A DNA stretch of 64,000 bases from Clostridium senegalense JC122 (GCF_000285575.1 NZ_HE611051.1:457808-521807), one strand, 5' to 3'; positions 19,132 to 30,095 are shown, counted from the stretch's first letter. Translations and numbers: made by a program. The notes: generated by a model from the letters alone, not told the origin.

Positions 19132-20163
19132 TTAAAACTTCTTTAAATAACAATTTAACAATTTTACTGTATTTAAATAGTCTTTTTGTGATGCAACTGA
19201 TATTGAAGAATGAATGTATCTACAAGGTACTGAAATTGTAGCTATTTTTGAAGTTCCATTTCCTACTGTGTGGATTACACCTGCATCATTTCCACCTGCT
19301 ATTGAATTTCTTCTTTGATATGGAATTTTATTTTCATCACAGCATTTAATTATTTCCTCTACCATATCATTGCTAAAGATACTCTTTTTATCCATTATTG
19401 AAATTGCAGGTCCCTTATTAACTTCAGTTGCTTTTTTATTATCTGGTATATTAGGCATATCTGCACATATAGTTCCTTCTAAAACAATAGCAAAATCTGG
19501 TTGCACATTAAATGCAGATATATTTGCTCCTCTAGATCCTACTTCCTCTTGTACATTAAAAACCCCATATAAATCACAATCATATTTTTCTTTTAATATT
19601 TCTATAATAACTAAACATCCTATTCTATCATCAAAAGCTTTACCTTTTATAAGATTTTCTCCAAAACTATCATATTCTGTATCAAAAACCACATATTCTC
19701 CATATTCAACTTGCTGCATTGCTTCATCTTTTGATTTTGCCCCTATATCTATACAACAATTTGAATAGTTAAATGGCTTTTTTCTCTCTTCAGAACTTTG
19801 TAGATGTATAGCTTTTACTCCTATAACACCCTTTAATTTCTTTTCACCTATTAGAACTGGTTTAGATGGAATAACTAACTGATTCACTCCCCCTAAATCT
19901 CTAAATTTTAAAGTACCATCCTTATTATATCCTGTAATTATAAATCCAACTTCATCCATATGTGCTGCAATCATAACTTTAGGACCGTTACCTTTTTTAT
20001 GTGCAACTATATTCCCCATTTTATCGACTTTTATATCATCTACATAATTTTCTATTTCTTTCTTTATTATATTTCTTACTTCACCTTCATAACCTGTAGG
20101 ACCATGAGCAGAAGTTAGTTTATCTAATAAACCACCTTTTTCAAGTTCCTTTGCTAGAAACAT
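19132..20163 (-). CDS. M42 family glutamyl aminopeptidase-like metallopeptidase, copy 2
   Basis: 343 residues with a full M42 metal and catalytic set: AAHMDEVGFII, KAFDDRIGCLV, FNVQEEVGSRGANISAF (the EE pair supplies the catalytic base and a metal ligand), AIVLEGT and the C-terminal His in CRYIHSS. Cleaves N-terminal residues from peptides in the cytoplasm, consistent with amino-acid fermentation. The ATG follows GGAGGGG and overlaps the end of copy 3 by 10 bp, so translation is coupled. Sequence similarity to the flanking copies is low, which points to old duplications with different specificities. Confidence 0.93.
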   Translation of the reverse strand: MFLAKELEKGGLLDKLTSAHGPTGYEGEVRNIIKKEIENYVDDIKVDKMGNIVAHKKGNGPKVMIAAHMDEVGFIITGYNKDGTLKFRDLGGVNQLVIPSKPVLIGEKKLKGVIGVKAIHLQSSEERKKPFNYSNCCIDIGAKSKDEAMQQVEYGEYVVFDTEYDSFGENLIKGKAFDDRIGCLVIIEILKEKYDCDLYGVFNVQEEVGSRGANISAFNVQPDFAIVLEGTICADMPNIPDNKKATEVNKGPAISIMDKKSIFSNDMVEEIIKCCDENKIPYQRRNSIAGGNDAGVIHTVGNGTSKIATISVPCRYIHSSISVASQKDYLNTVKLLNCYLKKF

Positions 20164-21194
20164 AAAATCCCCTCCAAATCTTCATATTTTGTCTTTTCTA
20201 TAATTTTAGCTAATAATCTTCCTGCATTCTTAATGTCATTTATATTTACAACTTCAACTGAAGTATGCATGTATCTCTGTGCCAATGAAAACAGTAACGT
20301 TGGTACTCCATCTGCTGAAATTTGTATATCCCAAGCATCTGTACCTGTAGCTCCAGGACACACTTCTACCCCATAAGGTATGTTATATTCTTTAGCTATA
20401 TCAATAGTATACCTTCTAAGTTTCGGGTGAATATTAGGTCCTACAGATATCATTGGTCCATCACCTAAAGCTGTATTAGAATCTTCATCTCCCAAAAAAC
20501 TATTATCAAACCCAACATCAATAGCTATTCCTATATCTGGTTTTATTCCATAAGTAGCTGTTTTGGCACCTCTATGTCCTACTTCTTCTTGTGATGAGCA
20601 TACAAAATACACATCTAAGTCATGATTTATATTTTCAAGTTCCTTTGCACAAGAATAAAGTATTCCAATACAGGCTCTATCATCTAGTGCTTTCCCAGAA
20701 ACATTATCATTTAAAAGTTCTATAAAATTTCTTTTTATAGTTACAAAATCTCCAACACTTATTTTTTCTCTTAATGATTCTTCACTATATCCTGTATCTA
20801 TTCTTAAATCTTCTACTTTAATTGCTTTTTTTCTATCTTCATCGTTAAATAAATGTGGTGGTTTCACTCCTATGATTCCTGAAATTTTTTCTTTACCATG
20901 TATGATGACTTCTTGAGAAACTAAAACCTTAGCATCGAATCCGTTTTCTTCAAATTGTAAAAATCCATTTTTATCTATTTTAGTTACAACCATAAATATT
21001 TCATCAGCATGGGCCATTAACATTATCTTTCCTTTGCCCTTACCTTTTTTCTTTATAATTACATTGTTAAGATTATCTTTTGTAACTTCTCCAAAACTTT
21101 CAAAAGCACATTTTATAGTATCAAATAACCAATGCTCTCTTCCACTAGGACCATGACTTTCACATAACTTTTTTAAAAGTTCTTTTTCATTCAT
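20154..21194 (-). CDS. M42 family metallopeptidase, copy 3 (first gene of the operon)
   Basis: 346 residues with MAHADEIFMVV, KALDDRACIGIL, VCSSQEEVGHRGAKTATYG, AIDVGFDN and RYMHTSVEV, an intact M42 active site. Probable aminopeptidase of peptide catabolism. It begins an operon of three M42 genes. The start ATG at 21194 follows AAGGGGGAGC at a good distance. Upstream lies a 537-nt divergent region shared with an amino-acid permease gene, so the operon and the transporter may share regulation. Confidence 0.93.
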   Translation of the reverse strand: MNEKELLKKLCESHGPSGREHWLFDTIKCAFESFGEVTKDNLNNVIIKKKGKGKGKIMLMAHADEIFMVVTKIDKNGFLQFEENGFDAKVLVSQEVIIHGKEKISGIIGVKPPHLFNDEDRKKAIKVEDLRIDTGYSEESLREKISVGDFVTIKRNFIELLNDNVSGKALDDRACIGILYSCAKELENINHDLDVYFVCSSQEEVGHRGAKTATYGIKPDIGIAIDVGFDNSFLGDEDSNTALGDGPMISVGPNIHPKLRRYTIDIAKEYNIPYGVEVCPGATGTDAWDIQISADGVPTLLFSLAQRYMHTSVEVVNINDIKNAGRLLAKIIEKTKYEDLEGILCF

Positions 21195-21731
21195 CTTCGC
21201 TCCCCCTTTTTTTCTAAATATTCTAATAAATTAATTTTACCATAAATATCTATTTTAAATTTAATTATAATGTTTAAATTTAAGTTTTTTAATATATATT
21301 AAAAGCTTTAAGTATTTGTTACTTATAGACTTAAAATATTATTTAAATAAATATTATAAATTATATTTACTATTTTTGTATTAATATCAAAACCTAATAA
21401 ATAAATTCAAAACATTTTTATAAAATGCATTACTAAGTTTTAAGTAATTTAAAACATACCTCACTATTTAAGATATCCAAGTTTTGGAATGGATAACTTT
21501 AAGAGTCAACTTGGAACCCTATAAATGTATTTACTTTTTAATCAATACACATAATACCATTGACAATAATTTTTTAACAAATTTTTTCAAACTGTATAAA
21601 TCATTTATATTTAATATATGTTCAAAATTTTTTAAATTTTTATCTTGTTTTTTCTCATAAAACCCGTATAATATAATCTTGTAGTTACTAAATTATTAAC
21701 AAATTGTAAACTTTGTAAAGGAGGAAATAAA
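21195..21731. promoter_or_regulatory. Divergent intergenic region with a hairpin and a candidate promoter
   Basis: No gene seen in 537 nt. A conspicuous stem TCCAAGTT / AACTTGGA (about 21476-21513) can alternatively fold as TATCCA / TGGATA, the kind of two-state arrangement used by attenuators, but I cannot match it to a riboswitch family. For the permease, a TTGTTT box and TATAAT (21667-21672) 16 nt apart make a plausible promoter. Confidence 0.4.
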
Positions 21732-23234
21732 ATGTCATCAAATAATAATAATAAAAAGTTATCTTTAACTGCACTAATATTAATGATATTCACTTCAGTT
21801 TATGGCTTTAATAATATGCCAAGATCATTTTACTTAATGGGATATGGTGCTATACCATTCTACATAATTTCATCTTTAATATTTTTTATTCCATTTGCAT
21901 TTATGATAGCAGAATATGGAGCAGCGTTTAAAAATGAAAAAGGTGGTATTTTTTCTTGGATGGAAAAATCAGTAGGACCTAGATATGCTTTTGTTGGAAC
22001 TTTTATGTGGTACACATCCGCAATAATTTGGATGGTTAATATATCATCTACTATTTGGATTCCACTTTCTACAGCTATTTCTGGAGTGGATAAGACTTCA
22101 ACTTGGACTATATTTGGATTGAGTTCTCCTAAAACACTTGGAATTTTAGGAATTTTATTAATAACACTTATAACTTTTATCTCTACAAAAGGTTTAGATA
22201 AAATAAAAAAAGTTACTTCTATAGGTGGTACTGCTGTTGCATTACTTAATATTTTACTTATAGGTGGAGCTATAATTGTGTTAATCGGTAATGGTGGAAA
22301 ACTTGCTCAACCAATAGATTCACTTTCATCATTTATGACTTCACCAAATCCAGCTTATACTAGCCCTATATCTATCCTGTCATTTTTAGTTTTTGCAATT
22401 TTTGCATTTGGTGGAATAGAAGTTGTCGGTGGTCTTGTTGATGAAACAGAAAATGCCGAAAAAAACTTTCCAAAAGGTTTAACTTTTTCAGCTATAGTTA
22501 TAGCCGTTGGTTATGCTGTTGGTCTATTTTGTATAGGCATATTTACCAATTGGGATAAAACACTATCTTCTGATGTAGTTAATAAAGCTAATGTTGGTTA
22601 CATAGTAATGAATAACCTAGGATATACTCTTGGAACAACTTTTGGTCTTAGTGAAACAGTATCAATATCAATTGGTAACTGGATTGCTAGATTTGTTGGA
22701 CTTTCCATGTTACTTGCATTATTTGGCGCATTTTTTACTATGACATATGCACCAGTAAAACAATTAATAGAAGGTTCTCCAAAAGGATTATTCAATGACA
22801 AAATATCTAAAGTTGAAAATGGAATACCTGTAACTGCAATGAAGGTTCAAGCTGTTGTTGTAATTATAATAATTGCATTAGTATCTTTCGGAGGAGACGC
22901 AGCTACTAAATTTTTTGATATATTAATAGCTATGACAAATGTTGCAATGACCATACCTTATATGTTCTTAGCCGGTGCTTTTATATCATTTAAAAGAAAA
23001 GATGAGATCAAAAAGCCATTTGTAATGTTTAAAAGCAAATCAGTATCTTTAATACTAACTATAATTGTTACAGCTACTGTTGGCTTTGCAAATATATTTT
23101 CTATAATAGAACCTGCTATTAATAATGACTATATAACTTCAATATTCAGTTTAGCTGGACCATTAATATTTACAGCAGTTGCATTAATTTTATATGCAAA
23201 CTATGATAGAAAAAAGAAATCTAATAAACTATAA
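21732..23234 (+). CDS. APC superfamily amino-acid permease
   Basis: 500 residues and about 12 membrane helices. The N-terminal segment has SVYGFNNMPRSFYLMGYGAIPFY, and YGAAFKNEKGGIFSWMEKSVG matches the glutamate/GABA-antiporter branch (GadC/YjeM-like) of the APC superfamily. Likely imports or exchanges an amino acid; the substrate is not predictable. A strong AAAGGAGG site precedes the ATG. It ends in a terminator. The divergent M42 peptidase operon suggests a role in peptide and amino-acid use. Confidence 0.9.
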   Translation: MSSNNNNKKLSLTALILMIFTSVYGFNNMPRSFYLMGYGAIPFYIISSLIFFIPFAFMIAEYGAAFKNEKGGIFSWMEKSVGPRYAFVGTFMWYTSAIIWMVNISSTIWIPLSTAISGVDKTSTWTIFGLSSPKTLGILGILLITLITFISTKGLDKIKKVTSIGGTAVALLNILLIGGAIIVLIGNGGKLAQPIDSLSSFMTSPNPAYTSPISILSFLVFAIFAFGGIEVVGGLVDETENAEKNFPKGLTFSAIVIAVGYAVGLFCIGIFTNWDKTLSSDVVNKANVGYIVMNNLGYTLGTTFGLSETVSISIGNWIARFVGLSMLLALFGAFFTMTYAPVKQLIEGSPKGLFNDKISKVENGIPVTAMKVQAVVVIIIIALVSFGGDAATKFFDILIAMTNVAMTIPYMFLAGAFISFKRKDEIKKPFVMFKSKSVSLILTIIVTATVGFANIFSIIEPAINNDYITSIFSLAGPLIFTAVALILYANYDRKKKSNKL

Positions 23235-23241
23235 ATCAAAT

Positions 23242-23276
23242 AAAAAACATTGACAATTAATGTCAATGTTTTTTTG
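23242..23276. terminator. Bidirectional terminator overlapping a coding end
   Basis: Arms AAAAAACATTGACA / TGTCAATGTTTTTT. On the minus strand the last codons and stop of the first propeller kinase lie inside one arm. Confidence 0.85.
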
Positions 23277-26200
23277 TTTGATTTATAGGTAATATTAATG
23301 TAAATTTACTTCCTTTTCCTAATTCACTTTCAACTTTTATTTCACCATTATGAAGTTCAATTATTTGCTTAGTTACAGTCAATCCTAAACCACTTCCCCC
23401 ATGTTCCTCAGTACTTTTACTGTAAGTCTGAGAAAATCTATTAAATATACTTTCATGATATTTTTTATCTATTCCTATACCAGTATCTTTAATATCTATA
23501 TATACTTTATAACTATCAGTCCAAACACCAACTTCTATCTTTCCGCCTTTTTCAGTAAATTTCACTGCATTTCCAATTAAATTAATTAAACATCTTTCTA
23601 TTGTATCCCCATCACATTCAATTTCAAACTCTTCTACCTCTGGATCTATAATGAGTTCTATACCATTATCTTCTACAAAATTTTTCATTGAGAGTGCTAA
23701 TTCCTCAACTATATAAATAATATCCACTTTTGCTATATGTAACTTATATTCTCCTGCTTCTATTTTTGAAGTGTCTATTATATTATTTATAAGCCTTAAT
23801 AACCTTTTAGAATTTCTTTGTAAAACTAGCATATACTCCTCTAATTTATTTCTACTTATTCCATCTTTAGACTGATTAAAACTATTTATTAATTGTACAG
23901 ATGATAAAATTAAATTCAATGGAGTTCTTAACTCATGAGATAAATTAACAAAATAGTTGTTTTTATATTTCTCAACTTCAATAACTTGTTTATATAATTC
24001 TTCGTTCTCTGCAAATTTAATATTAAGTTGATGAGTTCTCTCAAATATTATGGATTCTAAAATTTTTACATAATTCCATGCTATATATATAATTAGTAAA
24101 ACTACCAACAAATATATTAGATAGGCCCATCCAGATTTCCAAGGTGGATTCAATATTTTTATATTAAGTTCTGTAGGATTACTCCAATTACCATTTGAAC
24201 TTCTTGCTGTAACTAAAAACTTATAGTTTCCTGGTGGAATATTTGTATACTTTGCATAGTTCCTATTTTCTGAATCTATCCAATCATCGTCTAGTCCTTG
24301 CAATTTGTAATAATATGTTGTTTGTGCAGTGTTTTTAAAATCAGGTAAAAAAAACTCAAAATTTAAATAGTTCTCATCGTATTTTAATTCAATATTCTTT
24401 TTTATATTTATATCTTTTGTATTAAATTTTAAACTTTCAATTTTAACTTTTGCAGTATAATCAGGCTTATTTATATTCTTTGGATAAAAGCTATTAAATC
24501 CACTTATTCCTCCAAAAAACATCTCACCACTTTTACTTTTAAAATAAGAATATGTATTAAATTCTTTATTTTGTAATCCATCTGTTATATCAAAAACTGT
24601 AAAGCTATCTCTTTCAATGTTATATTTACAAATTCCATTGTTTGTACTTATCCAAGGATTCTTATCATCATCAATTAAAATTCCATATGTAAAATTATTT
24701 GAAAGGCCATTTTTATCATTATATGTTATAAATTTTTCATTTTTTATGTTAAATTTATTTATTCCATAACTAGTTGCAATCCATAAATTACCTATACCAT
24801 CTCCAGTTATGCATTTTATAGCATTAAAACTTATTGTATTCGATTCACCTTTTATATGAATATAGTTTTTAACTTCCTCCGTATCTCTATTATATTTTAC
24901 TATTCCTCCATCTATAGACGTTCCAAACCACATATTTCCATATTCATCTTCATATATTGACGTTATAGACTTGTCCATTATATTATTATCATTAAATATA
25001 TAGGAGTAGTCTTTAAAATTTCCATTTGAGTCTAATGTACATACTCCATTTGTTGTCCCAATCCAAAGTATTCCTTTATTATCAATAAAAAGTGATCTAA
25101 CATCATTATTTATTAGACTATTTTCATTCTCCTCATGATAGTAATTAGTGAATTTTCCCGTATTTTTATTAAATTTATTTAATCCATTAGATGTAGCTAT
25201 CCATATCTCGTTACTTTTACCTGTGATTTGCCATATTTGATTGTCACTTATGGATTTTATATCTTCCTTTTTAAATACTTTAATAGAATTATTGTACCTA
25301 TCTAAAACATTTAATCCATCATTTTTGGTACCTAACCAAATTAACCCTTCATCATCTTCATATATTCCTGAAACTTGATCTGAACTTAAAGTTTGATCTA
25401 TCATAGGAATCCTTTTGTAGTGTGTAAACAACTTATTAGGATTAAAAATACTAATTCCTCCATAAGTTCCTACCCAAATTAATCCCGATTTATCTTGGGT
25501 AATTGATAACACATTATTACTCACTAAACTTTGACTATCATAATAACTGTTTTTATAAGTTATAAAATTATTATTTTTAATGTTTATTAATCCATTATCA
25601 CTTCCAATCCATAAATTTCCTGAAGCATCTTTAAATATACTACTTATGTTTCCGTTTAAGTCCTCATAATTATACTTACTCATTTTATTAGTTTCTATAT
25701 TTAATTCAAATAATCCATCTTCCTTGGTTCCTACATAAATTTTTTCATTATCGTTATAAACTTTAGTTATATATGTACCATTTACTAAATCATTATCATA
25801 TCTTATAAATTTATTATCTTTAACTTCAAACTTATTTAATCCATTATTAGTTCCTATCCATACATCACCATTTATATCCTCACATATACTAGTTATAAAA
25901 TCACTACTTAACGAGTTACTATTATTTATTTCATTAAAAAATTTATCTACTTTTTTAGATTTTTTATCTATTATATTCAGCCCATTCTCTGTAGCCACCC
26001 ATATTCTCTCATTACTATCTTCCATTATGTCTACAATCTTATAATGTGATAAATCACTATATGCATTATATGTCTCTAAAACTTTACCATCCTTATTTAT
26101 TTTATTTATTCCTCGTGAAGTACCTATCCATAAATATCCTTCTCCATCTTCGAATATATCCGATATGCAATTGGAGTTTATACTTATCTCTTCTTCATCA

Positions 26201-26436
26201 TATCTATATACATAAAACTGATGTCCGTCATACCTATTTAGTCCATCATCTGTTCCTATCCAAATATATCCCTCACTATCTTGAAATATGGCATTCACTG
26301 ATGATTGAGATAAGCCATCATCTACTGTTATATTTTCAAAATTTAATTTATGAATTTCTGTTTCTCCATAAACAGAATAATTCTTTATACAAAATATAAT
26401 TAAAAATATAAAAATCATTATAATTTTTTCTTTCAT
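23263..26436 (-). CDS. Two-component beta-propeller sensor histidine kinase (copy 1)
   Basis: 1057 residues. Signal peptide or anchor (about 1-24), then some 13-14 two-component-regulator propeller repeats marked by G-x-(L/I)WIGT-x-(D/N)GLN, forming two seven-bladed propellers outside the cell. A Y_Y_Y domain (YYYKLQGLDDDW...YTNIPPGNYKF) and one membrane helix (about 768-788) follow, then HisKA with NLSHELRTPLN and HATPase_c with NLIGNAVKFTEKGG, DIKDTGIGID and GGSGLGLTVTKQ. There is no receiver domain or HTH, unlike Bacteroides hybrids of similar architecture, so it needs a separate response regulator; none is in the window. Good AAAGGAG site before the ATG. Confidence 0.92.
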   Translation of the reverse strand: MKEKIIMIFIFLIIFCIKNYSVYGETEIHKLNFENITVDDGLSQSSVNAIFQDSEGYIWIGTDDGLNRYDGHQFYVYRYDEEEISINSNCISDIFEDGEGYLWIGTSRGINKINKDGKVLETYNAYSDLSHYKIVDIMEDSNERIWVATENGLNIIDKKSKKVDKFFNEINNSNSLSSDFITSICEDINGDVWIGTNNGLNKFEVKDNKFIRYDNDLVNGTYITKVYNDNEKIYVGTKEDGLFELNIETNKMSKYNYEDLNGNISSIFKDASGNLWIGSDNGLINIKNNNFITYKNSYYDSQSLVSNNVLSITQDKSGLIWVGTYGGISIFNPNKLFTHYKRIPMIDQTLSSDQVSGIYEDDEGLIWLGTKNDGLNVLDRYNNSIKVFKKEDIKSISDNQIWQITGKSNEIWIATSNGLNKFNKNTGKFTNYYHEENENSLINNDVRSLFIDNKGILWIGTTNGVCTLDSNGNFKDYSYIFNDNNIMDKSITSIYEDEYGNMWFGTSIDGGIVKYNRDTEEVKNYIHIKGESNTISFNAIKCITGDGIGNLWIATSYGINKFNIKNEKFITYNDKNGLSNNFTYGILIDDDKNPWISTNNGICKYNIERDSFTVFDITDGLQNKEFNTYSYFKSKSGEMFFGGISGFNSFYPKNINKPDYTAKVKIESLKFNTKDINIKKNIELKYDENYLNFEFFLPDFKNTAQTTYYYKLQGLDDDWIDSENRNYAKYTNIPPGNYKFLVTARSSNGNWSNPTELNIKILNPPWKSGWAYLIYLLVVLLIIYIAWNYVKILESIIFERTHQLNIKFAENEELYKQVIEVEKYKNNYFVNLSHELRTPLNLILSSVQLINSFNQSKDGISRNKLEEYMLVLQRNSKRLLRLINNIIDTSKIEAGEYKLHIAKVDIIYIVEELALSMKNFVEDNGIELIIDPEVEEFEIECDGDTIERCLINLIGNAVKFTEKGGKIEVGVWTDSYKVYIDIKDTGIGIDKKYHESIFNRFSQTYSKSTEEHGGSGLGLTVTKQIIELHNGEIKVESELGKGSKFTLILPINQTKKH

Positions 26437-26690
26437 ATCAAACTCCTTTTAATAAAATTACTTTATCTAAGTATTTGAATATTCAAATCAACATTCTATT
26501 ACAAACTTTATAATTATATTATAGTATTTTTATTACATACACTTGTACTTTTACTAATAAAATTTAATAATTTTTTAAATTATATTAAATAAAAAGATAA
26601 TGTGGTTTTAAATTTTAATATATTATTAAAACAACATTATCTCCTAATTAACTTTTCATTCTAAAATTTTTTAAGATTAAATTTACTTTA

Positions 26691-29600
26691 TTATGAGTAA
26701 TTTAAACTTCCTACATGAGTATTTCTATAGACAGGAAGTGTTATAACAAATTCACTTCCCTCTCCAACTTTACTAATTAGTTCTATATTACCCTCATGCA
26801 ACAGAATCAATTGTCTTGTAACTGTAAGACCTAATCCACTTCCACCATATTCTTCTGTAGATTTTTTATAAGCTTGTGAAAATCTATTAAATATTACATC
26901 ATGATATTTACAATCAATACCTATGCCAGTATCTTTTACAGATATTTTCACTTGCTCTCCCAAATCAAACAATCTAACCTCTATTCTTCCACCTTTATCT
27001 GTAAATTTAACTGCATTTCCTATTAAGTTTATAATACACCTTTCTATTTCTGCTGGAGCACATTCTATCATTTTTTCTTCCATTTCAGGATCTATTATAA
27101 GTTCTATTCCTTTACTTTCTATTAAATCTTTCATTGAAAGAGCAACTTCTTCAACTAAATAAACAATATCTACATTTTCAAATTTTACTTCATATGTTCC
27201 TGATTCAATTTTTGAAGTATCTATTATATTATTTATAAGCTTTAATAATCTATTAGAATTTTTATTCATAACCTTCACATAATATACTATTTTCTCCTTT
27301 GGAATATAACTTTTTTCTTCATTTAATTTATCTATAAGCTGAAGGCTACTTAAAATAACATTTAGTGGAGTTCTAAGTTCATGTGACAAATTAACAAAAT
27401 AATTATTCTTATTTTTTTCTTGTTTAATAATTTTCTTATATAAATTTTCATTTTCATGTAACTCTTTGTTTAGTTCACTAGTCTTTTGTTTTACTAAAGA
27501 ATCTAAAACTTTAAACTCATTCCACAAAAATAATATAATCATAGCCACTATAATTATATAAATCAAATAAGCAAACGGTGTTCTCCATGGTGGTGTTTGA
27601 ATATTAATATTTACTTTTTTAGGACTACTCCACTGACCAATACAATTTTGTGAACATATTTCAAAAGTATAATCCCCTGGTGGAATCTGAGTATAACTTA
27701 TATTATTTAAGTTTAATCCGAAATTCCAATCCTTGTCTAATCCTTTTAATCTATATAAAAATGCTCTATTCCCTAAATTCCTATAATCAGGAAGAAAGAA
27801 ATTTATATTAAAACTATTTTCGTAATGTTTTAAACTTAAGTCCTTATAATCAACTATTTCTTTATCTTTAACAGAAATATCTTTTATAACTACATCTGTA
27901 CTAATATCCTCTTCTTTAAACTTACTAGGACTAAATACATTAAATCCATTATTTCCACCAAAAAACATTTCTCCATTCTTATTTTTAAAATAAGATAATA
28001 AATTAAATTCTTTTCCTTGTAGCCCATCGAAAATATCAAATATGATTATTGATTGATTTTGAATCTCCAATTTACATATTCCTTGATTAGTACTTATCCA
28101 AGGATTATCTTTTTCATCTACTAATATTCCATATACATAATTGCTTGGTAATCCAGAACTTTCATCCCCTTGCGTAAATTTTTCTGTTTTAGGATCTAAC
28201 ATATTAATTCCATAATCACTACCAATTAATATAGTACCTTTACTATCACTATTAATACAACTTATTCTATTACTTATTAATCCATTGCAACTATTTTCTT
28301 CATGATAATAATTTTTTATTTTATTATTTTCTTTATTATATCTTATAAGCCCTATATTTCCCCCAAACCACATTTCTCCATTTTTATCTTGATGTATTGT
28401 TAAAATAACTTTATCTAAACTTCCAATGGTACTTTCTAAAATAAATTTATAATCTATAATTTCACCATTTGGAGATATTGCTATTAATTCATTGTTACCA
28501 CTAATCCAAAGATAACCTTCTTTATCAAAGTATAACGTTTTAGGAGAACATATAGGTAAATCTAGTGTAGTACTTATTCCGCTATTTTTATTAAATTTTT
28601 TTACATAACGGGATGTATTCCAATATATTTCATCATTTTCATTACCTACTACAGACCACACATGTTCATTTTCATCTTCTTTATATATAACTTTATTTTT
28701 ATTTTTTCTATCAATGCAATTAATTCCATTGTCTCTAGTTCCTACCCAAAGTAATTCATCTTTGTCTTCATAAATTCCACTTATTATATTGCTGCTTATA
28801 GAGTTTTTATCTCCAGTTTTTTTATAATGTCCAAAAAAACTTTTTGAGTTATATAAATTTATTCCATCTGCAGTTCCAATCCATATAAGTCCTGTTCTAT
28901 CTTGGTATACATCTATAACTACATTACTTGATAAACTTTTTAAATCGCATGTGTTATTTTTGCATTCTATAATTTTTTCAGTTTTTAAATCATATATATT
29001 TAATCCATTATGAGTACCAATAAACATTTTGCTTTCTTCATTACAATTTACTATCTTTAATTTTGTAATAGTATTGCTTAATATTTCTTTTGTTTCGTTG
29101 TTATAAATAATATTTTCTTTTGTCTTTAAATTTAATTTATTAATTCCCCCTTTTAATGTTCCAACCCATAAATTATCATTTTCTACACACAAACTTGTAA
29201 TACTATTATCTGTTAGATTGTATAACTCTCCTCCATGAGAATAAGTATCTATCTTGCTTAAATCTTCATTAATGCAGTTTAACCCATCCTTAGTTCCTAC
29301 CCATATATTTCCTTTCTTATCTTCTTCTATAGCAGTAATTCTATTATCTGTTAGCTTTACACGAGAATCACTTTTATAAAATCTAAAAAAATTATCCTCA
29401 TCATAGTTATATATATTTAAACCATATTCAGTGCCTACCCATAATCTATTTTTAGAATCTACCATCAATACTCTTATCCTATTGTTAGATATACTATTCT
29501 CATCACAATCATTAAATTTATATATTTGAATCTTATTGGTTTTAGTATCAAATCTATTAAGTCCATTTTTTGTTCCTATCCAAATATTTTCTTTATTATC

Positions 29601-29909
29601 TTGTGTAATACACAAAATATTAGAAGATGATAAACCTTTATCTTTAAATTTATTGTATTTAATAACTTCAAATTTATTGCCATCATATATGTTTAACCCT
29701 TCATTAGTCCCTATCCACATATATCCTTTTTTATCCTGTATAATTGATCTTATAGTATTTTGCGACAATCCATCTTCATTAGTAATTCTTTCAAAATTTA
29801 GCTGATTTCCTACAGCTAATGCATTAGATGTTAAATAAGTATAAAATAAAACAGAAATAATTAAAAATTTAATATAAAATTCATTTTTTTTCAAATTATA
29901 ACTTATCAT
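26691..29909 (-). CDS. Two-component beta-propeller sensor histidine kinase (copy 2)
   Basis: 1072 residues with the same domain order as copy 1: N-terminal hydrophobic anchor, propeller repeats (WIGTNEGLN, WVGTEYGLN, WIGTADGIN), Y_Y_Y domain ending YTQIPPGDYTFEI, one membrane helix, HisKA (NLSHELRTPLNV) and HATPase_c (NLIGNAVKFTDKGG, VKDTGIGID, GGSGLGLTVTRQ). The C-terminal kinase halves of the two copies are much more alike than their propellers, so they are duplicates whose sensing parts have diverged. The start at 29909 follows GAGGGG; an in-frame ATG five codons earlier lies over that site. No adjacent response regulator. Confidence 0.92.
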   Translation of the reverse strand: MISYNLKKNEFYIKFLIISVLFYTYLTSNALAVGNQLNFERITNEDGLSQNTIRSIIQDKKGYMWIGTNEGLNIYDGNKFEVIKYNKFKDKGLSSSNILCITQDNKENIWIGTKNGLNRFDTKTNKIQIYKFNDCDENSISNNRIRVLMVDSKNRLWVGTEYGLNIYNYDEDNFFRFYKSDSRVKLTDNRITAIEEDKKGNIWVGTKDGLNCINEDLSKIDTYSHGGELYNLTDNSITSLCVENDNLWVGTLKGGINKLNLKTKENIIYNNETKEILSNTITKLKIVNCNEESKMFIGTHNGLNIYDLKTEKIIECKNNTCDLKSLSSNVVIDVYQDRTGLIWIGTADGINLYNSKSFFGHYKKTGDKNSISSNIISGIYEDKDELLWVGTRDNGINCIDRKNKNKVIYKEDENEHVWSVVGNENDEIYWNTSRYVKKFNKNSGISTTLDLPICSPKTLYFDKEGYLWISGNNELIAISPNGEIIDYKFILESTIGSLDKVILTIHQDKNGEMWFGGNIGLIRYNKENNKIKNYYHEENSCNGLISNRISCINSDSKGTILIGSDYGINMLDPKTEKFTQGDESSGLPSNYVYGILVDEKDNPWISTNQGICKLEIQNQSIIIFDIFDGLQGKEFNLLSYFKNKNGEMFFGGNNGFNVFSPSKFKEEDISTDVVIKDISVKDKEIVDYKDLSLKHYENSFNINFFLPDYRNLGNRAFLYRLKGLDKDWNFGLNLNNISYTQIPPGDYTFEICSQNCIGQWSSPKKVNINIQTPPWRTPFAYLIYIIIVAMIILFLWNEFKVLDSLVKQKTSELNKELHENENLYKKIIKQEKNKNNYFVNLSHELRTPLNVILSSLQLIDKLNEEKSYIPKEKIVYYVKVMNKNSNRLLKLINNIIDTSKIESGTYEVKFENVDIVYLVEEVALSMKDLIESKGIELIIDPEMEEKMIECAPAEIERCIINLIGNAVKFTDKGGRIEVRLFDLGEQVKISVKDTGIGIDCKYHDVIFNRFSQAYKKSTEEYGGSGLGLTVTRQLILLHEGNIELISKVGEGSEFVITLPVYRNTHVGSLNYS

Positions 29910-30095
29910 ATAATATCCCCTCATATAATAACTTCAAACTTTATCTTTTTATACAATAATATAACAATTTTTATACTATTTCTATATTTTTTCATTTAAT
30001 ACATTATATTGTAAGTTGAAATATTTGGAATTTTATGATATTATTACTTAAATTCAAATTCCGTAAATTTTCAACTTTAAAACAAGGAGGATATT

